Origin: Pseudomonas migulae NBRC 103157
GTDB taxonomy: Bacteria; Pseudomonadota; Gammaproteobacteria; Pseudomonadales; Pseudomonadaceae
Length of the DNA: 50,828 nucleotides
Direction: 5' to 3'
Assembly: GCF_002091715.1 (NCBI RefSeq)
Contig: NZ_BDAG01000046.1
Span: 1 to 50,828, forward strand
Below are positions 1-8,340 of this stretch, piece by piece (the stretch's first letter is position 1; every line of letters starts with the position of its first letter). The notes below the pieces were generated by a model. That model ran no database searches. It had not been told where the DNA came from and saw nothing but the letters and a program-made list of their open reading frames with translations. The position numbers and the translations under genes were made by a program.

Positions 1-164
1 CCCGAGCCTTAGCGAGGGGCCGGACGCTCGGGGCGAGACCTTTTGGTTCCTTTTGGGGCGTTTGCCAAAAGGGACTCGCCGTAAGGGCGAAACCGCCAGC
101 CGCCGTTACCGCAGGAACGGATATGTACTCGGTCAACAAAAGACAGTTCAGACGGATTGCGACG
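1..164. repeat. Interspersed-repeat-like sequence at left edge
   Basis: This gene-free stretch contains short inverted repeats: CCTTTTGG/CCAAAAGG at 49-72 and CCGTT/AACGG at 103-120. From memory, the sequence around 60-145 resembles an interspersed sequence found beside many genes in fluorescens-group Pseudomonas and often mis-called as a short basic ORF. I see no convincing coding potential. The 49-72 hairpin could help end transcripts near the hydrolase gene. Family assignment is from recall only. Confidence 0.4.
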
Positions 165-1199
165 TTACAGAAGGTTATGTTCGACCCCAGGATCGATCTG
201 CGCCCAATGCGAGGTGTCTTCACGATGAGCCTGCAAATAAGGCAACACAGCCGCAAGCAACGGCGCCTTGAACGCCTCCTGAAAACGATGGGCCAACCCG
301 GGAATCAGCTTCAACTGACTACCATGAATATGCGCCGCCAAATGCACCCCATGCATCACCGGCAACAACGGGTCGGCAGTGCCATGAACCACCAGCGTCG
401 GCACCCGCAACTGATTGAGCAACGCCACCCGACTCGGCTCCGCGAGGATCGCCATGATCTGACGCTTCACGCCCTCAGGATTGAACGCCCGGTCATAGGA
501 CAGCGCCGCCTGATGCAACAATGCCTGCCGATCATCGCTCACCGTCGGACTGCCCAGCGCCGCGAGCAAGTCAGCCTGCTGCTCCAGCGCCACTTCACGA
601 TTCGGTGCGCCCCGGCGCGACAGCAATTGCACCAGCGCTGCGCTCGGCGCCGGCAAGCCTTCGGCGCCGGAGGTGGTCATGATCAACGTCAGACTCTCGA
701 TCCGCTGCGGCGCCATGGCCGCCATATGCTGGGCGATCATCCCCCCCATGCTCGCACCCAGCACATGAAATTGATCGACGTGCAATGCATCCATCAAACC
801 CAGCGCATCGTCGGCCATATCCGTGAGGGAATACGGCGCGGAAACCGGCAAACCGAGTTTGTAGCGCAGCACTTCGAAAGTCAGATTGGCATCGACAGGC
901 GCCTGTCGCCAAGTGGACAGGCCAACATCGCGATTGTCATAACGAATCACCCGAAAGCCCTGCTGACACAGCGCGACCACCACCTCGTCCGGCCAGTGAA
1001 TCAACTGCCCGCCAAGGCCCATCACCAGCAGCAGTGCCGGATCCGAGGCACGGCCGATGCTCTGGTACGCGAGGCTCACCTGCGCCAGATCGACGTGTTC
1101 CGTCGCAACATTGACATCACATCGAGAAGCCGCAAAAGACGGCAGGCCGAACAACAACGCGGCCAGGAAAACCACTGTCGAAAAAAATCGTGCACACAT
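165..1199 (-). CDS. Secreted alpha/beta-fold hydrolase
   Basis: This 344-residue protein has an N-terminal signal peptide (hydrophobic residues 5-23, cleavage probably near SFAA), so it is probably periplasmic or exported. The body is a typical alpha/beta hydrolase. An HG-like oxyanion region (VMGLGG, about 59-64) and the YDNRD strand-turn near 87-91 precede the nucleophile elbow GASMGG, with Ser150. A late HGTADPLLP segment probably carries the acidic residue and the terminal GLAHRF the catalytic His. The family includes esterases, lipases and C-C hydrolases, and the substrate cannot be read from sequence. It is a single gene transcribed toward the window edge. A REP doublet separates it from metE. 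Confidence 0.85.
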   Translation of the reverse strand: MCARFFSTVVFLAALLFGLPSFAASRCDVNVATEHVDLAQVSLAYQSIGRASDPALLLVMGLGGQLIHWPDEVVVALCQQGFRVIRYDNRDVGLSTWRQAPVDANLTFEVLRYKLGLPVSAPYSLTDMADDALGLMDALHVDQFHVLGASMGGMIAQHMAAMAPQRIESLTLIMTTSGAEGLPAPSAALVQLLSRRGAPNREVALEQQADLLAALGSPTVSDDRQALLHQAALSYDRAFNPEGVKRQIMAILAEPSRVALLNQLRVPTLVVHGTADPLLPVMHGVHLAAHIHGSQLKLIPGLAHRFQEAFKAPLLAAVLPYLQAHREDTSHWAQIDPGVEHNLL

Positions 1200-1330
1200 G
1201 AAAAAACACCGAAACGCAGAACCCCAGTAGAGCGCGAGTCTGATGAAGTTTGATCAAGCGCGCTGCCACAGTTACGTGACAGTTTGATGAAGAGTGCTGA
1301 ACGGTCATGTTCGAGACCGCGTTATCGTTC

Positions 1331-1420
1331 TTCGCGAGCAAGCCCGCTCCCACAGGATTCAGCCGTACACAAAATTTGTGATCGACATCGTACCTGTGGG
1401 AGCGGGCTTGCTCGCGATGG
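1331..1420. repeat. REP doublet (GCGGGCTTGCTCGCGA family), arms outward
   Basis: Two inverted copies of the REP core GAGCGGGCTTGCTCGCGA lie at about 1331-1356 and 1393-1420. Unlike most doublets here, the arms read TTCGCGAG...CTCGCGA, the opposite order. The spacer holds a short dyad, CACAAA-A-TTTGTG, at 1368-1380. The element lies just downstream of metE (minus strand), where it could act as terminator or mRNA stabiliser. Confidence 0.85.
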
Positions 1421-1442
1421 CGTCCGGACAGACGCCGCAGAT

Positions 1443-3755
1443 TCAAGCCAACTGACTACGCAACTGCCGCGCCGCCGCCACCATGTTGACAAGAGCCGCT
1501 TCAGTTTCCGGCCAAGCCCGGGTCTTCAAACCGCAATCCGGGTTCACCCACAACCGCTGCGCCGGAATCCTCTGCACGGCTTTACTCATCAACTTGACCA
1601 TCTCCGCCGTGTCCGGCACCCGTGGCGAGTGAATGTCATACACCCCCGGGCCAATGTCGTTCGGGTAGTCGAACGCTTCGAAGGCCTCCAGCAATTCCAT
1701 GTCCGAACGCGAGGTTTCGATGGTGATCACGTCCGCATCCATCGCCGCGATGGCCTCGATCACATCGTTGAATTCGCTGTAGCACATGTGGGTGTGGATC
1801 TGGGTTTCATCGCGCACACCGGACGCACTCAAGCGGAACGCTTCCACCGCCCAGTCCAGGTATTCCTGCCATTGCGCCCGACGCAGCGGCAAACCTTCGC
1901 GGAACGCCGCTTCGTCGATCTGCACGATCTTGATGCCAGCGCTTTCCAGGTCCACCACCTCGTCACGCAGGGCCAACGCCAACTGCTGCGCCTGGACTTT
2001 GCGCGAGACGTCTTCACGCGGGAACGACCACATCAGCATGGTCACCGGCCCGGTGAGCATGCCTTTCATGACCTTGTCGGTCAGGCTTTGCGCGTAGGTG
2101 ATCCAGTCGACGGTCATGGCGACAGGACGGCTCAGGTCGCCGTAGATGATCGCCGGTTTCACGCAACGGGAACCGTAGCTCTGCACCCAGCCAAACCGAG
2201 TGAACAGGTAGCCGTCCAGTTGCTCGGCGAAGTACTCGACCATGTCGTTGCGCTCGGCTTCACCGTGCACCAGCACATCCAGCCCCAGACGCTCCTGGAC
2301 TTGCACGGCGTGGCGGATTTCGCTGTGCATGGCGTCGGTGTAATCGTTGGCCGACAGCTTGCCTTGCTTGAACGCCTGACGCGCCAGACGGATCGAACCG
2401 GTCTGCGGGAACGAACCGATGGTGGTCGTCGGAAACGCCGGCAGCTTCAGCCGCGCACGCTGTTGCTCGATGCGCTTGGCAAACGGCGATTGGCGCTGGC
2501 TGTCGGCTGCACCGATGGCGTTGATGCGGGCTTGCACTTCAGGTTTATGGATACGCGGAGACTCGGCACGGCGGGCCTGAATCGCCCGGCTCTCGGCCAG
2601 TGCGGTTTGCACCTTCGGCGATTGCGGATCGTTAAGCGCATCACGCAGCACAGCGATTTCGCCACACTTCTGCACGGCAAACGCCAGCCAGCTTTTCAGT
2701 TCCGGATCGAGTTTGTCTTCACGCTCCAGGTCTACCGGGCTGTGCAGCAGCGAGCAGGAACTGCTGACCCACAGGTTGTCGCCAAAGCGTTCCTGGGCAA
2801 ATTGCAGTTGTGCGAGCACTGGCTCCAGTTCGCAACGCCAGACATTGCGGCCGTTGACCAGACCCACCGAGAGAATCTTGTAGGTCGGCAGACGATCGAG
2901 CACGTGGAGCAGTTGGTCGGGGGCGCGCACCGCATCGATGTGCAAACCTTGTACTGGCAAACCGACGGCCAGACCGAGGTTGTCTTGCAGACCACTGAAA
3001 TAGGTCGCCACCAGCTTTTTCAGCGGCGAATACTGGAGGATGTGGTAAGCGCGTTCGAAGGCGTTTTTCCATTCTTGCGGCAGATCGAGGGTCAGGATCG
3101 GCTCGTCGATCTGCACCCACTCCACGCCTTGGGCGGCGAGGCGGCCGAGGATTTCGCCGTAGATCGGCAGCAGGCGTTCCAGCAGGTCGAGTTTGTCGAA
3201 GTCGTTGCCTTTGGCCTTGCCCAGCCACAGGTAAGTCAGCGGGCCGATGATCACCGGTTTGACGTTGTGGCCCAGTGCCCTGGCTTCATCGACTTCGTCG
3301 AACAGCTGTTCCCAGCTCAGTTTGAACGGCTGGTCAGCAGTGAATTCCGGGACCAGGTAGTGGTAGTTGGTATCGAACCATTTGGTCAATTCCTGTGCAT
3401 ATTGCGCTTTGGTGTGTTCGCCGCCGCAGCAGGCTGCGGTAGCACCACGGGCCATGGCGAATAGCGTGTCCAGCGTCGGCAGGCCGTTGGCGTTTTTGGC
3501 ACTGTCGAAACGCTCCGGGATCACACCGAAGGTCAGGGAATGGGTCAGCACCTGGTCATACCAGGCGAAGTCGCCGACCGGCAGCAGGTCGATGCCGGCG
3601 TCTTTCTGCAATTGCCAGTGGGTGGCACGCAGTTGGCGACCGACGCTTTTCAACGCGTCCTGATCGAGATCGCCCTTCCAGTAGGATTCGAGGGCTTTTT
3701 TCAATTCACGGTCAGCGCCGATGCGCGGAAAACCAAGTGTGTGGGCCAGAGCCAT
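1443..3755 (-). CDS. metE: Cobalamin-independent methionine synthase MetE
   Basis: MetE transfers the methyl group of 5-methyltetrahydropteroyltri-glutamate to homocysteine, the last step of methionine synthesis, without B12. The protein is 770 residues, normal for the family, with two related TIM-barrel halves. The N-terminus MALAHTLGFPRIG is canonical. The C-terminal half carries the zinc/homocysteine ligands in THMCYSEF and NPDCGLKTR. The open frame extends to 3839, but ATG at 3755 is chosen because AGGGAGA lies just upstream and the family motif begins there. It is divergent from metR across 107 bp that contain a MetR-like box, so MetR/homocysteine activation is expected. Confidence 0.97.
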   Translation of the reverse strand: MALAHTLGFPRIGADRELKKALESYWKGDLDQDALKSVGRQLRATHWQLQKDAGIDLLPVGDFAWYDQVLTHSLTFGVIPERFDSAKNANGLPTLDTLFAMARGATAACCGGEHTKAQYAQELTKWFDTNYHYLVPEFTADQPFKLSWEQLFDEVDEARALGHNVKPVIIGPLTYLWLGKAKGNDFDKLDLLERLLPIYGEILGRLAAQGVEWVQIDEPILTLDLPQEWKNAFERAYHILQYSPLKKLVATYFSGLQDNLGLAVGLPVQGLHIDAVRAPDQLLHVLDRLPTYKILSVGLVNGRNVWRCELEPVLAQLQFAQERFGDNLWVSSSCSLLHSPVDLEREDKLDPELKSWLAFAVQKCGEIAVLRDALNDPQSPKVQTALAESRAIQARRAESPRIHKPEVQARINAIGAADSQRQSPFAKRIEQQRARLKLPAFPTTTIGSFPQTGSIRLARQAFKQGKLSANDYTDAMHSEIRHAVQVQERLGLDVLVHGEAERNDMVEYFAEQLDGYLFTRFGWVQSYGSRCVKPAIIYGDLSRPVAMTVDWITYAQSLTDKVMKGMLTGPVTMLMWSFPREDVSRKVQAQQLALALRDEVVDLESAGIKIVQIDEAAFREGLPLRRAQWQEYLDWAVEAFRLSASGVRDETQIHTHMCYSEFNDVIEAIAAMDADVITIETSRSDMELLEAFEAFDYPNDIGPGVYDIHSPRVPDTAEMVKLMSKAVQRIPAQRLWVNPDCGLKTRAWPETEAALVNMVAAARQLRSQLA

Positions 3756-3807
3756 GGTGAGTTTCTCCCTGTAAAAGATGGCCCTATTGTCGACAGCCGA
3801 CCCAACA

Positions 3808-3820
3808 TGAGACAAACTCA
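3808..3820. promoter_or_regulatory. Probable MetR operator between metE and metR
   Basis: TGAG-ACAAA-CTCA is a perfect inverted repeat with a 5-nt spacer. It closely matches the MetR consensus TGAA-N5-TTCA and sits in the short divergent metE/metR promoter region. The match is seen in sequence; use by MetR is inferred from family knowledge. Confidence 0.6.
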
Positions 3821-3862
3821 ACCTTTTCGTGTTGATCACAAGTTTTCCTCATGGAGCCTCCG

Positions 3863-4780
3863 GTGCTTGAAATCCGCCACTTGAAGACCCTGCACGCCTT
3901 GCGCGAAGCCGATAGCCTGGTCGATGCCGCCGACCGTCTGCACCTGACCCAATCGGCGCTGTCCCATCAGTTCAAAGAGCTGGAAGAGCGCATGGGCATG
4001 CCGTTGTTCGTGCGCAAGACCAAACCGGTGCGCTTCACCAGCGCCGGTTTGCGCCTGCTGCAACTGGCCGACGCCACCTTGCCGTTGCTGCGCGGTGCCG
4101 AGCGCGATATCGCGCGGCTGGCCGGTGGCACCGCAGGCCGTCTGCACATGGCAATCGAGTGTCACAGTTGCTTCCAGTGGCTGATGCCGACCATCGACCA
4201 GTTTCGCGATGCCTGGCCGGAAGTGGAACTGGACCTGGCGTCGGGTTTCTCCTTCGCCCCGCTGCCAGCCCTGGCCCGTGGGGATCTGGATCTGGTGGTG
4301 ACCTCCGATCCGCTGGAAATCGCCGGCATCACGTATGTGCCGCTGTTCACTTATGAAGCGATGCTCGCGGTGGCCAATCAGCACCGTTTGGCGAGCAAGG
4401 CGTATATCGTTCCTGAAGATCTGCTTACGGAAACACTGATCACTTACCCGGTGGAGCGTGATCGGCTGGACATCTTCACCCGCTTCCTCGAACCGGCCGA
4501 CATCGAACCGGCCCAGGTCCGCACCTCGGAGCTGACGGTGATGATGATGCAACTGGTGGCCAGCGGCCGTGGCGTGTGTGGCATGCCGCACTGGGCGCTG
4601 CATGAATACAGCTCACGGGGCTATGTGAAGGCCAAGCGGCTGGGTGAGAAAGGCTTGTTTGCGACGTTGTACGCGGGGATTCGCGCGGACATGCTGGATG
4701 CGCCGTACATGCGTGATTTTCTGCTGACGGCGAAGGACACATCGTTTTCTACGCTGGATGGGGTCAGCGCAGTCCGTTAA
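3863..4780 (+). CDS. metR: LysR-type methionine regulator MetR
   Basis: MetR is the homocysteine-responsive LysR-family activator of metE and other methionine genes. The N-terminal winged HTH spans about residues 1-60 (LTQSALSHQFKELEERMG is the recognition region). The remainder is the periplasmic-binding-like effector domain, with the MetR-typical IECHSCFQWLMP stretch. I chose GTG at 3863, giving MLEIRHLKTL, because GGAG at 3853-3856 lies 6 nt upstream and MetR homologues start this way. The upstream ATG at 3851 lacks a Shine-Dalgarno sequence. The gene is divergent from metE, as in enterics. Confidence 0.93.
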   Translation: MLEIRHLKTLHALREADSLVDAADRLHLTQSALSHQFKELEERMGMPLFVRKTKPVRFTSAGLRLLQLADATLPLLRGAERDIARLAGGTAGRLHMAIECHSCFQWLMPTIDQFRDAWPEVELDLASGFSFAPLPALARGDLDLVVTSDPLEIAGITYVPLFTYEAMLAVANQHRLASKAYIVPEDLLTETLITYPVERDRLDIFTRFLEPADIEPAQVRTSELTVMMMQLVASGRGVCGMPHWALHEYSSRGYVKAKRLGEKGLFATLYAGIRADMLDAPYMRDFLLTAKDTSFSTLDGVSAVR

Positions 4781-4791
4781 AGCAACACCGA

Positions 4792-4881
4792 CCTGCAGGA
4801 GCCGGCTTGCTGGCGATAGCGATAGTCGGTCAACCTTTATGTGGCCGGATTAACCGCCATCGCCAGCAAGCCGGCTCCTAG
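4792..4881. repeat. REP doublet (GAGCCGGCTTGCTGGCGA family)
   Basis: Inverted arms carry the core GAGCCGGCTTGCTGGCGA at 4793-4820 and its complement at 4856-4881. The doublet lies between the converging metR and GNAT genes, where it can form a bidirectional hairpin. Confidence 0.9.
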
Positions 4882-4896
4882 AGGGTTGTGGTGGGT

Positions 4897-5400
4897 TCAG
4901 ATCTCGCGCCACATGTGGATCTTGTCGAAGTAGTCTTCACCAACCCGCAGCGCCATCGGTTCCAGGCCAAACTGGATGAAGCCGCAACGCTGGTAAAGGT
5001 TGAACGCCGCTTCGTTGCCCGCGGTGACGGTCAGTTGAACCAGCCTCAGGCCCTTGTGGGTTTGCGCCTCGGCCAACACCGTCTGCACCAGTTGATAACC
5101 GATCCCGCGCAAACGGACCTTACCGGACACATACATGCCAAACAGCGTCGCCTTGTGCCGGGCCTTTTCACGGGGTTCGAAGGCAAGGCCGACGATGCCC
5201 GCCAATTGCCCCTCCTCAAATGCGCCGAACACCACATCCAGCTTGCTGGTCAGGCGCGATTCCCACCAACTCAGCGGCATCGTCGCGCGTTCGCGCACGT
5301 TGGATGTGAACGCCTGAGGGTGCAAGTCATAGGCTTCGAGCATCAACGCCCGATAGTCCAGAGCATGGCTGGCATCAAGCCGCTCAATCCACATGTTCAC
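4897..5400 (-). CDS. GNAT-family N-acetyltransferase
   Basis: This 167-residue single-domain protein has GNAT fold features: an acetyl-CoA loop-like region around VSGKVRLRGIGYQLVQTVLAEA (the RGIGYQL segment corresponds to motif A, R/Q-x-x-G-x-G/A) and a late NEAAFNLYQRCGF segment, the usual NxxAxxLYxxxGF motif. It probably acetylates a small molecule or protein amine, acceptor unknown. Its ATG overlaps the stop of the upstream LysE-family gene by 4 nt (5397-5400), so the two are translationally coupled. That pairing hints at export or detoxification of amino-acid-like compounds, but this is inference. Confidence 0.9.
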   Translation of the reverse strand: MNMWIERLDASHALDYRALMLEAYDLHPQAFTSNVRERATMPLSWWESRLTSKLDVVFGAFEEGQLAGIVGLAFEPREKARHKATLFGMYVSGKVRLRGIGYQLVQTVLAEAQTHKGLRLVQLTVTAGNEAAFNLYQRCGFIQFGLEPMALRVGEDYFDKIHMWREI

Positions 5401-6035
5401 GCTGCCCTTCGTTGCTCAAGCATCAGCCGCACCGCCAGCGCCGACAGGACAAACCCCATGAAGTAGCGTTGCATCGACAGCCAGGTCGGGTTGTTGACGA
5501 ACCAGGACGCGATGCTTGCTGCAAACACCGCGATCAACAGATTGACGCAGAAACTGACGCTGATCTGGGTCAAACCGAGAACCACGCTCTGAGTGAACAC
5601 AGAGCCATGCTCAGGCGTGATGAACTGTGGAAACACTGACAGGTAGAACACGGCGATTTTCGGGTTCAGGGCACTGGTCAGAAACCCCATGGTGATCAGT
5701 TTGCGCGACGAATCCGCCGGTAACTGCTGCGCCTCGAACGGCGACCGCGCGCCCGGTTTGACCGCCTGCCAGGCCAGCCATATCAGGTACAGCGCACCGG
5801 CCCACTTCAACACTTCATAGGCCATTGGCACCGCCAGGAACACCGCGGTCAACCCCGCCGCTGCGGCGAACAGATGCACGAAGAATCCGGCGACCACACC
5901 GAGCAACGAGGTTACCCCGGCCCTGCGGCCCTGGCAGATCGAACGGGAGATCAGGTAGATCATGTTCGGCCCCGGCGTCAGTACCATCAGCAACGCGGCA
6001 GCGGCGAAAATCAGCAAGTCTTGAAGCGGAATCAT
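5397..6035 (-). CDS. LysE/RhtB-family amino acid exporter
   Basis: This 212-residue inner-membrane protein has about six hydrophobic segments. The family motif near the N-terminus, LTPGPNMIYLISRSICQGRRAG, has the TPGPN core at about residues 20-24. LysE/RhtB proteins export amino acids or their derivatives, and substrate cannot be assigned here. It is the first gene of a two-gene unit with the GNAT gene, sharing a 4-nt ATGA-type overlap. The NUDIX gene upstream ends 24 nt away on the same strand, so all three may be co-transcribed. Confidence 0.92.
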   Translation of the reverse strand: MIPLQDLLIFAAAALLMVLTPGPNMIYLISRSICQGRRAGVTSLLGVVAGFFVHLFAAAAGLTAVFLAVPMAYEVLKWAGALYLIWLAWQAVKPGARSPFEAQQLPADSSRKLITMGFLTSALNPKIAVFYLSVFPQFITPEHGSVFTQSVVLGLTQISVSFCVNLLIAVFAASIASWFVNNPTWLSMQRYFMGFVLSALAVRLMLEQRRAA

Positions 6036-6059
6036 GGGCAGTCCTTGGTCCGTGAATAA

Positions 6060-6494
6060 TCAAGCGATCGCGGTCAGCGAGGCTCGATAAAACGGCAGGA
6101 TCAGGTCTCGTGTCAATGGCGCCAGGGTGACATCGCCGTCGGTCGCCGGATCGATCCAGCATACTTCTTCGATTTCCGCTGCCGGGGACACGTCTGAATC
6201 AATCGTCAGCTGAAAGAGTTCGGCCTGTACGATAAATCCTGGCTCATTGGCGGCCGGTGCCGAGAATTGCCCCAGATAGATCGCATGTGCCGGATCGATG
6301 ACCAGTCCCAGCTCTTCGTCCAGCTCACGGGCCAGCGCGCAGGCCGGTTGTTCGTGGGCCTCGATCTTGCCACCCGGTTGCATGAAGGCCTCGGTGCCGC
6401 GCTTGCGAACCAGCAGGGTACGACCGTCGGGACCGATCAACAGGGCGGCGGCGATGCGGATGATGCGGGGTGAGGCGGGAGATGAAGAGGTCAT
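6060..6494 (-). CDS. NUDIX hydrolase
   Basis: NUDIX enzymes cleave nucleoside-diphosphate-linked compounds. The Nudix box is complete: GKIEAHE, seven residues, then RELDEELGL (G-x5-E-x7-REUxEExGU). The N-terminal strand RIIRIAAALLIGPDGRTLLVRKRG is typical. The open frame begins with TTG at 6527, but ATG at 6494 (MTSSSPASPR) is preferred, giving 144 residues. Neither start has a strong ribosome site. The substrate is unknown; house-cleaning of oxidised nucleotides is one possibility. Confidence 0.88.
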   Translation of the reverse strand: MTSSSPASPRIIRIAAALLIGPDGRTLLVRKRGTEAFMQPGGKIEAHEQPACALARELDEELGLVIDPAHAIYLGQFSAPAANEPGFIVQAELFQLTIDSDVSPAAEIEEVCWIDPATDGDVTLAPLTRDLILPFYRASLTAIA

Positions 6495-6590
6495 GAACAA
6501 AGATTGGCCTTGGCTGAAAAGGCGCAAGGATCACATGAGTATCAGCGCGTCGTCACGCCGAAAAACTTCTGGCAGAGCAGTGCTCACCTC

Positions 6591-6694
6591 TTGTAGGAGC
6601 GAGCTTGCTCGCGATAATCGTCAACGATAACGCTGTAGGCCTGGCAGCTCGCAGCGTTCTCTGGCTTTTCGCGAGCAAGCTTGCTCCGACAGGG
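6591..6694. repeat. REP doublet (GAGCGAGCTTGCTCGCGA family)
   Basis: Inverted arms lie at about 6591-6617 (GGAGCGAGCTTGCTCGCGAT) and 6668-6693. This is the only doublet of this variant in the window. The second arm carries a mismatch (GCTCCGACAGG rather than GCTCCTACAGG). It lies downstream of the HD-type response regulator gene. Confidence 0.85.
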
Positions 6695-6696
6695 GA

Positions 6697-8076
6697 TCAG
6701 TGCAGCGCCGGGGATGCCTGACCTGCCTCCAGGAGAGCGACCTCCACCTCTTCCGGCACCTTCACAAAAATGCTGTATTTCGCCCCCTCCATGGCTTCGA
6801 ATGCGATCAGCTTATCCACCAGCGGTCCGTTCAACACCTTGCCGGCATTGAGCAGCAGCATGCCGTTGTCGGCATTGAGGTTGCGCGCCAGGATCATCCC
6901 CGGTGCCAATTCCCGGGTGGTCATGACCTTGACCGCCGGATCGGCCAACGACACATCGCTCAGGTAGGCGGCACACACCTGAATAAAGTCCTCCACCATC
7001 CCGGGGTCGTAGAGTTTTCCGGCATAGCTGCGGATATACACCAGCGCCTCATCACTGTTCATCTGCCGTTCCAGGATCAACCCGCGCTGCAACTCGATGA
7101 AATCCACCGCCAGTTTCAGCAACCGCGAACCGACGGGAATCGCCTCACCCTTGAGCCGGTCGGGGAAACCGGTGCCGTCCCAACGCTCCTGATGGTGAAG
7201 AATCAGACGGGCGGCATCCTTCATCGGGTCGAGCGTCATCAACAGCGATTCGCTCTGCTTCGGGTAATTGCGATAACGCTCACGATCATTGTGATGCAAC
7301 AGGTCCGCGGGGGCGGTCATCATGCTGTCGGTCCAGCTAAGCTTGCCGATGTTGTAGAGCGCCGCCGCCATGGTCAGGTCGCGACTGGTGCCTTCGTCCA
7401 GACCATGGAGCTTGCAGTACACCCGCACCAACTCGATGATCTGGCGGTTGGTCTGTTTGGCTGGCGGCATGCGCAGGTTGGCCAGCAGCGAGAACATCTC
7501 GGTGCCGGTGACGTAGCTGCGTTTGAGCTCTTCGTAGGCCAGGTCGAGCATGTCGGCGGTCTGTTGCAGTTCAGCGGTGCGGGAGGCGACACGCTTGTCC
7601 AGGGTGATGTTGAGCAGCTTCAATTGCTGGTTCTGATCCCACGTTTCCTGGACGAGACGCAACCGTTCACGCTCGGAATGCTGATACGCGAGTGATTGTC
7701 GCAAAATCAGCAGCATTTCCTCATCGTGCCAGGGCTTGCTGATGTAACGGTGGATCTGCCCGTCATTGATGGCTTTGATGATGGCTGACGGATCGGCATA
7801 ACCGGTCAGCATGATCCGGACGGTATCGGGATAAAGCTTGTGGATGTGAGCCAGCAGCGTGGCCCCGTCCATATTGGGCATCCGTGCATCGCTCATCACC
7901 AGATCTATGGGTTGTTGCGCCATGATTTCCAGGGCCTGGGCGCCGCTGGTGGCCAGCAGCACCTCGTACGGCTGGCCGCGTAACAGGCGACGCAGGCTGT
8001 TGAGGATGGATTCCTCATCATCGACCAGCAGCACCTTGGGTTTATCGGTGGACGTTGTGGGGAGTTGCTCTTCCAT
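6697..8076 (-). CDS. Response regulator with degenerate HD-GYP-like output
   Basis: The protein has 459 residues. Residues 13-130 are a receiver domain (acidic pocket VDDEE, phosphoacceptor Asp63 in MSDARMP, Lys114 in SKPW). Residues 135-185 look coiled-coil. Residues 190-390 resemble an HD-GYP domain of the c-di-GMP phosphodiesterase type. The GYP-region motif is recognisable as HHQERWDGTGFP (294-305), but the signature His-Asp pair is Tyr241-Asn242 (ALYNIGKL) and the usual DxxDAL is DFIEL. Metal-dependent hydrolysis is therefore doubtful, and the domain may bind c-di-GMP or act as a scaffold. A C-terminal ~70-residue extension follows. It is divergent from the c-di-GMP operon starting at 8341 and probably functionally linked. 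Confidence 0.88.
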   Translation of the reverse strand: MEEQLPTTSTDKPKVLLVDDEESILNSLRRLLRGQPYEVLLATSGAQALEIMAQQPIDLVMSDARMPNMDGATLLAHIHKLYPDTVRIMLTGYADPSAIIKAINDGQIHRYISKPWHDEEMLLILRQSLAYQHSERERLRLVQETWDQNQQLKLLNITLDKRVASRTAELQQTADMLDLAYEELKRSYVTGTEMFSLLANLRMPPAKQTNRQIIELVRVYCKLHGLDEGTSRDLTMAAALYNIGKLSWTDSMMTAPADLLHHNDRERYRNYPKQSESLLMTLDPMKDAARLILHHQERWDGTGFPDRLKGEAIPVGSRLLKLAVDFIELQRGLILERQMNSDEALVYIRSYAGKLYDPGMVEDFIQVCAAYLSDVSLADPAVKVMTTRELAPGMILARNLNADNGMLLLNAGKVLNGPLVDKLIAFEAMEGAKYSIFVKVPEEVEVALLEAGQASPALH

Positions 8077-8211
8077 GGCATTACCTCAGGCTAAAACGGT
8101 ACAGCATCATGTCGGGAACCGGGCAAACATCCCCTATTGCCGGATCCTGACCTACAGGCTAGATGATTTTCGCCCCGTCACCGCAATGATTCGTTTCAGT
8201 CAGTTGCGCGA

Positions 8212-8229
8212 AGTCGCTTCCGGGCGACT
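8212..8229. promoter_or_regulatory. Candidate operator in divergent signalling promoter
   Basis: The inverted repeat AGTCGC-TTCCGG-GCGACT lies in the 264-bp region between the HD-type regulator and the REC-PAS-GGDEF-EAL gene. This region must hold promoters for both directions. The binding protein is unknown. Confidence 0.3.
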
Positions 8230-8340
8230 ATGCTCAGTTCACTCGGATCCATAATCTGTACGTTCGGCCAGGTGGTCAGGGAAAAGGATGACCCTTATGA
8301 ACACTGTGCATCTAACTGCTGCCGGTCCAGGGAAATGGCG

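Noticed and set aside
53..271. 72-codon frame at the left edge
   Set aside because: Overlaps the hydrolase 3' end on the other strand and translates repeat sequence; no independent support.
1284..3464. 726-codon open frame opposite metE
   Set aside because: Antisense to MetE; begins within the REP region and shows only composition bias.
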